DNA of 11,363 nucleotides from Deltaproteobacteria bacterium (GTDB taxonomy: Bacteria; Desulfobacterota; GWC2-55-46; S146-70): positions 1 through 11,363 of the forward strand of contig WGFD01000186.1 of NCBI GenBank assembly GCA_015492395.1. The letters are read 5' to 3'. Positions 7,488 through 11,363 of the stretch are shown one piece after another. Numbering within the stretch: position 1 is the first letter of the stretch; the number at the start of each line of letters is the position of its first letter. The notes beneath the pieces were generated by a model, which worked only from the letters and a program-made list of their open reading frames with translations, searched no databases and had not been told where the DNA came from. The translations under genes and the position numbers were made by a program.

Positions 7488-7526
7488 GTATAAAGAGTAA
7501 GACTAAATAGCAGGAGAGGTGGAAAG

Positions 7527-7727
7527 ATGGTAGAACCAGCAAAAGCACTGGCGGATATAAGGATAGACGAGAATCTCTGTAAGGGCTGCTCGATATGTGC
7601 GGACTTCTGTCCCACAAACGTCCTGGAGATGCGTGGGAGCGTAGTCGCTGTCAAGGACCTGGAGGCCTGCACGAAGTGCCAACTGTGCGACCTGCGATGT
7701 CCCGACTTCGCTATACAGGTGTATTAG
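7527..7727 (+). CDS. korD: 2-oxoglutarate:ferredoxin oxidoreductase subunit delta (2x[4Fe-4S] ferredoxin)
   Basis: This 66-residue bacterial-type ferredoxin has two complete cluster motifs: C18, C21, C24, C28-Pro and C48, C51, C54, C58-Pro. The start at ATG 7527 follows AGGAGAGGT. Its place directly before korA, korB and korC identifies it as the delta subunit, which links the thiamine diphosphate catalytic core to external ferredoxin. As a stand-alone protein it could not be told apart from a free ferredoxin, so the symbol rests on context. Confidence 0.88.
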   Translation: MVEPAKALADIRIDENLCKGCSICADFCPTNVLEMRGSVVAVKDLEACTKCQLCDLRCPDFAIQVY

Positions 7728-7736
7728 GATAATTTG

Positions 7737-7791
7737 ATCGGTTAGTAGCAGTTAGTGAAGGAGTCGTTATCCGTGGCACTCGGTAACCGAT
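7737..7791. other. Two mutually exclusive stem-loops upstream of korA
   Basis: ATCGGTTA (7737-7744) and TAACCGAT (7784-7791) are exact complements and could close a 39-base loop. Inside it, GTTATCCG (7766-7773) can pair with CGGTAAC (7781-7787), leaving one bulged base, and uses the same TAAC bases. The two folds cannot form together. This would suit an attenuation-like switch between korD and korA, but the stems are short and may be chance. Confidence 0.25.
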
Positions 7792-7817
7792 GGTTGTTAA
7801 ACACTTTGGAGGTCTAG

Positions 7818-8951
7818 ATGGCTGAAAAAAAGAAGAAGCTTCTTCAGGGTAATGAGGCTTGTGCTGAAGGCGCGCTCTATGCGGGGTGCCGGTTTTACGC
7901 TGGATATCCCATCACACCCTCAACGGAGGTGGCCGAGATGCTCTCGGTTAGGTTGCCCAAGGTCGGCGGCAAGTTTATACAGATGGAGGATGAGATTGCG
8001 TCCATTGCGGCTGCGATTGGAGGGTCTATCGCCGGGTTGAAATCGTTGACCGCTACGAGCGGTCCCGGATTTTCGCTTAAGCAGGAAGGAATAGGATTTG
8101 CATGTATGGCGGAGATTCCGTGCGTAATTGTCAATGTCATGCGTGGCGGGCCTTCCACCGGATTTCCCACCGGTCCGAGCCAGTCAGATGTTATGCAGGC
8201 GAAGTGGGGTACCCATGGAGACCATCCAGCCGTGACGCTGACACCCTCTACGGTACAGGAGATCCTTTCGGAAACGGTGAGGGCATTCAATCTGGCGGAG
8301 CGCTACAGAACGCCTGTGGCTGTACTGTATGATGAAATAGTCGGTCATATGAGGGAGCCCGTTGTCATTCCCGATCCTGGAGAGTTGGAGGTTGTCGACA
8401 GGGAAGGACCTACTTGTTCGCCCGAGGAGTACCTGCCTTACGATGACAGGTATGATGTGCCGCCCTTCGCTCCGTTTAAGGGGGAGTATCGTTTTCACAT
8501 AACAGGTTTGAACCATAAGACCGATGGATTCCCAACGAACGATCCTGCCATTATCGATTGGGGCAACAGAAAGATAGTCGATAAGATCGAGAAGAATAGG
8601 GAGTCCATATGTGAGAACGAGGCGGTCTATCTGGATGACGCCTCCATAGGTGTATTCTCATATGGTTCCATTGGGCGGTCCGCGCGGTACGCCGTGAATG
8701 AGGTCAGAGAGAGGGGTGTGAAGGCAGGGCTCCTGAGACCCCTTACCATCTGGCCGTTCCCGGATGGGGCCGTTAGTGAGATGGCGGAGAATGTCAAGGC
8801 GATCATAGTACCGGAAATGAATCTGGGGCAGATGATCCATGAGGTCAAGAGGGTTGTCCATGGCAGGTGTGAAGTCGTGGGTATCAACAGGGTGGATGGT
8901 GAACCCATCCACCCGCAACAGATCATAGATATAATTGAGAGGTATAGTTGA
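7818..8951 (+). CDS. korA: 2-oxoglutarate (2-oxoacid):ferredoxin oxidoreductase subunit alpha
   Basis: This is the alpha subunit, 377 residues, of a CoA-dependent 2-oxoacid:ferredoxin oxidoreductase. The pyrimidine-binding side of the thiamine diphosphate site has GYPITPSTEVAE (29-40), then QMEDEIAS (55-62), with the TSGPG motif at 80-84. RGGPSTGFPT (109-118) is the substrate/CoA-region signature of the group. The C-terminal transketolase-like domain includes SYGSIGRSAR (281-290) and VPEMNLGQ (331-338). The gamma domain is a separate gene (korC), as in four-subunit KorABCD enzymes. The start at ATG 7818 follows TTGGAGGT. Adjacency to sucCD points to 2-oxoglutarate/succinyl-CoA as the couple; a branched-chain 2-oxoacid enzyme (VOR) is the main alternative. 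In the reductive direction it fixes CO2 onto succinyl-CoA with reduced ferredoxin. Confidence 0.93.
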   Translation: MAEKKKKLLQGNEACAEGALYAGCRFYAGYPITPSTEVAEMLSVRLPKVGGKFIQMEDEIASIAAAIGGSIAGLKSLTATSGPGFSLKQEGIGFACMAEIPCVIVNVMRGGPSTGFPTGPSQSDVMQAKWGTHGDHPAVTLTPSTVQEILSETVRAFNLAERYRTPVAVLYDEIVGHMREPVVIPDPGELEVVDREGPTCSPEEYLPYDDRYDVPPFAPFKGEYRFHITGLNHKTDGFPTNDPAIIDWGNRKIVDKIEKNRESICENEAVYLDDASIGVFSYGSIGRSARYAVNEVRERGVKAGLLRPLTIWPFPDGAVSEMAENVKAIIVPEMNLGQMIHEVKRVVHGRCEVVGINRVDGEPIHPQQIIDIIERYS

Positions 8952-8997
8952 TTACATTACACGTATACGGAACTTATCAATAAACGAGGAGGTCAGG

Positions 8998-9849
8998 ATG
9001 TCAACACCAGCAACGGCGGCCAAAAAGAAGGTGCCATTTGACTACTCAGGATACTTGAGAGCGGGTAAACTGCCCCATATCTGGTGTCCCGGGTGCGGTC
9101 ATGGCATAGTGTTGAAATCCCTTCTTAGGGCCATAGATGTCAGTGGATTTACCAAGGATCAGCTATGTATGGTCTCCGGTATAGGCTGTTCCAGCAGGAC
9201 TCCGGGTTATGTCGACTTCAAGACCCTTCATACCCTTCATGGCAGGGCATTTTCCTACGCTACTGGCGTTAAGCTGGCCAACCCGGAACTAAAGGTGATA
9301 GTGGCGAGCGGTGACGGTGATGCACTAGCGATAGGCGGCAACCACTTCATTCACACGTGTAGAAGGAATATAGATATGACTATACTCGTCTATACCAACT
9401 ACATATACGGAATGACCGGCGGACAGTATTCTCCCACCACACCTCAGGGGGCTATGGCTACGACTAGCAGGTATGGGAATATAGAGCCCGTCTTTGACAC
9501 CTGTGAACTTGCAAAGGCATCAGGTGCGACATTCGTGGCCAGAGGGACGTCGTACCACTGCCAGGAATTGGAGAAGATACTGCTCGCCGCTATCAAGCAT
9601 AAGGGAACATCCGTTGTTGAAATAATAGATCAGTGTCCGACTTACTACGGAAGGCAGAACAAATTGAGGAGCGCAACGGAGATGATGGAGATCTTCGAGA
9701 AGAACGGTACCGTTTCGGTGAAGCAGGCTGACAGGTTGCCGCCGGAAAAGGTGGAGGGTAAACTGTTGAGGGGCATACTATACCAGGTGGAAAGGCCTGA
9801 GTATTGCGAAGAGTACGATAAGTTGATAGAAAAGGTCAGAGGACAGTAA
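8998..9849 (+). CDS. korB: 2-oxoglutarate (2-oxoacid):ferredoxin oxidoreductase subunit beta
   Basis: This is the beta subunit, 283 residues from ATG 8998, chosen because GAGGAGGT lies just before it. An upstream in-frame ATG at 8935 would overlap the end of korA and adds no family sequence. The thiamine diphosphate site has ASGDGDALAIGGNH (103-116) and NYIYGMTGGQYSPTTP (134-149). Likely ligands of the buried 4Fe-4S cluster are C30 and C33 in CPGCGHG, C57, and C213 in QCPTYYG, by analogy with pyruvate:ferredoxin oxidoreductase; C64 in GIGCSSR is also conserved in the group. With KorA it forms the catalytic core that exchanges electrons with the KorD ferredoxin. It starts 46 bases after the korA stop. 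Confidence 0.94.
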   Translation: MSTPATAAKKKVPFDYSGYLRAGKLPHIWCPGCGHGIVLKSLLRAIDVSGFTKDQLCMVSGIGCSSRTPGYVDFKTLHTLHGRAFSYATGVKLANPELKVIVASGDGDALAIGGNHFIHTCRRNIDMTILVYTNYIYGMTGGQYSPTTPQGAMATTSRYGNIEPVFDTCELAKASGATFVARGTSYHCQELEKILLAAIKHKGTSVVEIIDQCPTYYGRQNKLRSATEMMEIFEKNGTVSVKQADRLPPEKVEGKLLRGILYQVERPEYCEEYDKLIEKVRGQ

Positions 9850-9927
9850 ATGGCCGTTTGTGTGCGTGCAGTCCTTGATGCATATATCTCCCACGTACAA
9901 CGAATCATAGCTTTCCAGGAGGCTTGA
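9850..9927 (+). CDS. Possible 25-residue small ORF exactly filling the korB-korC gap
   Basis: An ATG directly after the korB TAA opens a 25-codon frame (begins MAVCVRAVLD) whose TGA directly precedes the korC ATG. It shares the frame of both neighbours. A GAGG at 9839-9842, about 7 bases upstream, could serve as a ribosome site. It resembles no family I know. An open run of this length is not unlikely by chance, so it may be only translational slack between the two subunit genes. Confidence 0.2.
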   Translation: MAVCVRAVLDAYISHVQRIIAFQEA

Positions 9928-10482
9928 ATGGCTAAGAGATTTGAAATAAGGTTCAGTGGTTCCGGTGGGCAGGGAATGATACTCGCCGGTATAATTATGG
10001 CGGAGGCGGCGGCCATATACGACGACAAAAATGCCGTACAGAGCCAGTCCTATGGTCCCGAAGCCCGTGGAGGGGCCAGTAAGGCTGAGGTAGTGATCAG
10101 CGACGGTTCAATAGACTACCCAAAGGCGACAAAGGTCGACCTGATGCTGGCGCTTACACAGGAGGCGAGCAGCAAGTACAGCAAGGACGTGAAGGACGGC
10201 GGTATCGTACTGGTAGACTCCGATGCAGTCAAAGAGAAGCCGAATGGCAACTTTAACGTATACAGCTTCCCTATTATTGAGACCGCAAGGACCGAACTTG
10301 GAAAGACCATCGTTGCCAATATCATGTCTCTTGGAATGATTACGGAGCTGACCAATGTCGTAAGCCATGAGGCCATCGAGAAGGCGGTCCTTGCGAGAGT
10401 CCCTCCAGCCTTTCTCGAGCTCAACAAGAAGGCCCTCCAGATAGGTTTTGAGAAGGCGAAGGTATTAAAGGCGGCCTCTTGA
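9928..10482 (+). CDS. korC: 2-oxoglutarate (2-oxoacid):ferredoxin oxidoreductase subunit gamma
   Basis: This is the gamma subunit, 184 residues, of normal length. The N-terminus has the typical RFSGSGGQGMILAG (8-21) motif, followed by SQSYGPEARGGASKAEVVIS (39-58), both signatures of the POR/KOR gamma domain. The start at ATG 9928 follows CAGGAGG. It completes the korD-A-B-C set. A stem-loop begins at the base right after its stop, and a long gene-free stretch follows, so this is probably the 3' end of the sucCD-kor transcription unit. Confidence 0.94.
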   Translation: MAKRFEIRFSGSGGQGMILAGIIMAEAAAIYDDKNAVQSQSYGPEARGGASKAEVVISDGSIDYPKATKVDLMLALTQEASSKYSKDVKDGGIVLVDSDAVKEKPNGNFNVYSFPIIETARTELGKTIVANIMSLGMITELTNVVSHEAIEKAVLARVPPAFLELNKKALQIGFEKAKVLKAAS

Positions 10483-10518
10483 GCCGTACGCACATCTGTT
10501 TACGGTGTTGCGTATGGC
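10483..10518. other. Stem-loop immediately downstream of korC
   Basis: GCCGTACGCACA (10483-10494) pairs with TGTTGCGTATGGC (10506-10518): twelve base pairs with one G-T and one bulged T, around an 11-base loop. It begins at the base after the korC stop. No T-run follows, so it is not a standard intrinsic terminator. It could stabilise the mRNA 3' end or act in Rho-dependent termination. Confidence 0.4.
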
Positions 10519-10914
10519 CGGATGACAGCCCAGCAGCAAGGAGGGTTATCATCGCTATAGGTTTTAATTGCCGGGTCTTGGCGGCAGATAGGGCACCCGC
10601 CCTGTTTCCTGTATGAAGACTACGGCACATGCCGGAGGTTACGGTAAATTCGCAAGCCGGGTGTGAAGTCCAGAGAGTGTGCCTGTTGTGAGACCGCCGT
10701 TCATCATTCCATTCAAAAAGTTCCTGATGTGAGGTGTCTGTAAGCAAGGGGTAAGATGTATTCAGCGGCATAAAGGTTTCTCGCAAACTTATCGATATAG
10801 ATTTACGTGGCGTCGGTTTCCATGTTCGTCCGGATACCGGGGTTTATTCCGTTTCGAAAGGAGCTGTTTTGTGTAGTAGAGGGGCGTTGCTCCAGTAATC
10901 CATTCGAGGGTTCA
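10519..10914. other. Gene-free stretch between korC and sdhA, with orphan ribosome-site-like sequences
   Basis: I found no recognisable gene on either strand. It holds a small hairpin, AGGGC-ACCC-GCCCT (10590-10603), followed by a short pyrimidine-rich tract that could be a weak terminator. Two strong Shine-Dalgarno-like sequences have no obvious gene behind them: AAGGAGGG (10539-10546) and AAAGGAG (10857-10863). The second precedes a 9-codon frame (TTG 10869 to TAA 10898) and a GTG-TAG start-stop pair (10871-10876). The stretch may be a leader for sdhA or a decayed gene; no promoter is clear. Confidence 0.35.
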
Positions 10915-11363
10915 TTGGTTACCCATGATGTCATCATAGTCGGTGCCGGTCTGGCCGGTATGAGGGCCGCTGTAGAGGCGGCCAGGGGTGGTCTTGATGT
11001 GGCGGTAGTCTCCAAGGTCCATCCTGTAAGGAGCCACTCCGTTGCAGCCCAAGGGGGGATCAATGCTGCCTTAAGGGAAACCGACTCCTGGGATGCTCAT
11101 GCCAAGGATACGGTTAAAGGCAGCGATTACCTCGGTGACCAGGATGCCATAGAGGTGATGTGCAGGGAAGCACCGGAGGATATCATGGAACTTGAGCGGA
11201 TGGGCGCGATTTTCAGCCGTGACGAAGAGGGCCGCATAGCTCAACGACCTTTCGGCGGAGCCGGTTATCCGAGGACCTGCTACCTGGCGGACAGGACAGG
11301 ACACGGACTGCTGCACCTCATGTATGAGTTGCTGATGAAACATGACATCTCACTCTATAGCGA
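10915..11363 (+). CDS. sdhA: Succinate dehydrogenase/fumarate reductase flavoprotein subunit, N-terminal part (truncated by window end)
   Basis: This is the first 149 residues of a canonical SdhA/FrdA. The FAD Rossmann motif VGAGLAG (9-15) follows directly on a family-typical MVTHDVII start. [16 protein letters not shown] (37-52) carries the His (His41) that bonds covalently to FAD. The [21 protein letters not shown] segment (111-131) is a hallmark of the quinone-linked SdhA/FrdA group. I chose the TTG at 10915 because it gives the usual N-terminus and has GAGGG at 10906-10910. An ATG at 10822 is in frame but would add 31 unrelated residues. Unlike the FrdA-like gene at 3472, this one looks standard and was probably followed by sdhB and membrane-anchor genes. 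The catalytic Arg region lies beyond the window. Confidence 0.9.
   Translation, partial: MVTHDVIIVGAGLAGMRAAVEAARGGLDVAVVSKVHPVRSHSVAAQGGINAALRETDSWDAHAKDTVKGSDYLGDQDAIEVMCREAPEDIMELERMGAIFSRDEEGRIAQRPFGGAGYPRTCYLADRTGHGLLHLMYELLMKHDISLYS

Noticed and set aside
8935..8997. Longer N-terminus for korB from ATG 8935
   Set aside because: It overlaps the korA end and lacks a good ribosome site, while ATG 8998 has a strong GAGGAGGT and a family-like start.
10421..10786. Minus-strand open frame of 121 codons over the korC end and the gap
   Set aside because: Its composition is not protein-like, it overlaps a certain gene, and no ribosome site or family resemblance is seen.
10519..10800. Possible cobalamin or other riboswitch ahead of sdhA
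   Set aside because: I could not match the conserved core of any riboswitch class I know.
1..11363. CRISPR array, tRNA, rRNA, transposase or phage genes
   Set aside because: No repeated spacer pattern, no tRNA-like fold and no transposase or phage protein motif was seen anywhere in the window.

Overview
The window reads as a chromosomal segment of a bacterium with anaerobic, probably autotrophic, carbon metabolism. Every supportable gene lies on the + strand. Together they cover three consecutive steps, fumarate to succinate to succinyl-CoA to 2-oxoglutarate, in the order of the reductive (reverse) TCA cycle. Base composition is balanced, with heavy use of AGG and ATA codons and strong GGAGG-type ribosome binding sites. 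Lineages such as Nitrospirota, Desulfobacterota or anaerobic Planctomycetota would fit, but no taxonomic marker gene is present, so the assignment is inference only.

Layout. (1) 2-5130: five genes for soluble redox proteins. They are a 4Fe-4S protein cut by the window start, a sulfhydrogenase/AsrA-type Fe-S protein, an FAD/NAD(P)-binding HydG/AsrB-type reductase with a C-terminal 2Fe-2S site, an FrdB/TfrB-like Fe-S protein, and an FrdA-like flavoprotein. None has a membrane segment and no membrane-anchor gene lies nearby, so this looks like a cytoplasmic NAD(P)H-linked fumarate reductase-like complex. (2) 5311-7487: sucC and sucD, separated by a spacer holding two strong hairpins that look like a dispersed repeat. 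(3) 7527-10482: korD-korA-korB-korC, a four-subunit 2-oxoacid (most likely 2-oxoglutarate):ferredoxin oxidoreductase. (4) 10483-10914: a 432-base stretch without a recognisable gene. (5) 10915-11363: the N-terminal part of a second, canonical SdhA/FrdA flavoprotein, cut by the window end.

How the parts could work together: the Fe-S/flavin module would pass NAD(P)H electrons through the FrdB-like protein to the FrdA-like subunit. SucCD would activate succinate to succinyl-CoA, and KorABCD would carboxylate it with reduced ferredoxin. The same enzymes could run oxidatively.

The most interesting point is that the first FrdA-like protein lacks two hallmark residues of fumarate reductases. Asn replaces the FAD-linking His, and Thr replaces the catalytic Arg. 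It also carries an N-terminal region of about 95 residues. The second flavoprotein, at the window end, keeps the FAD-linking His. The five-gene module may therefore do something other than textbook fumarate reduction.
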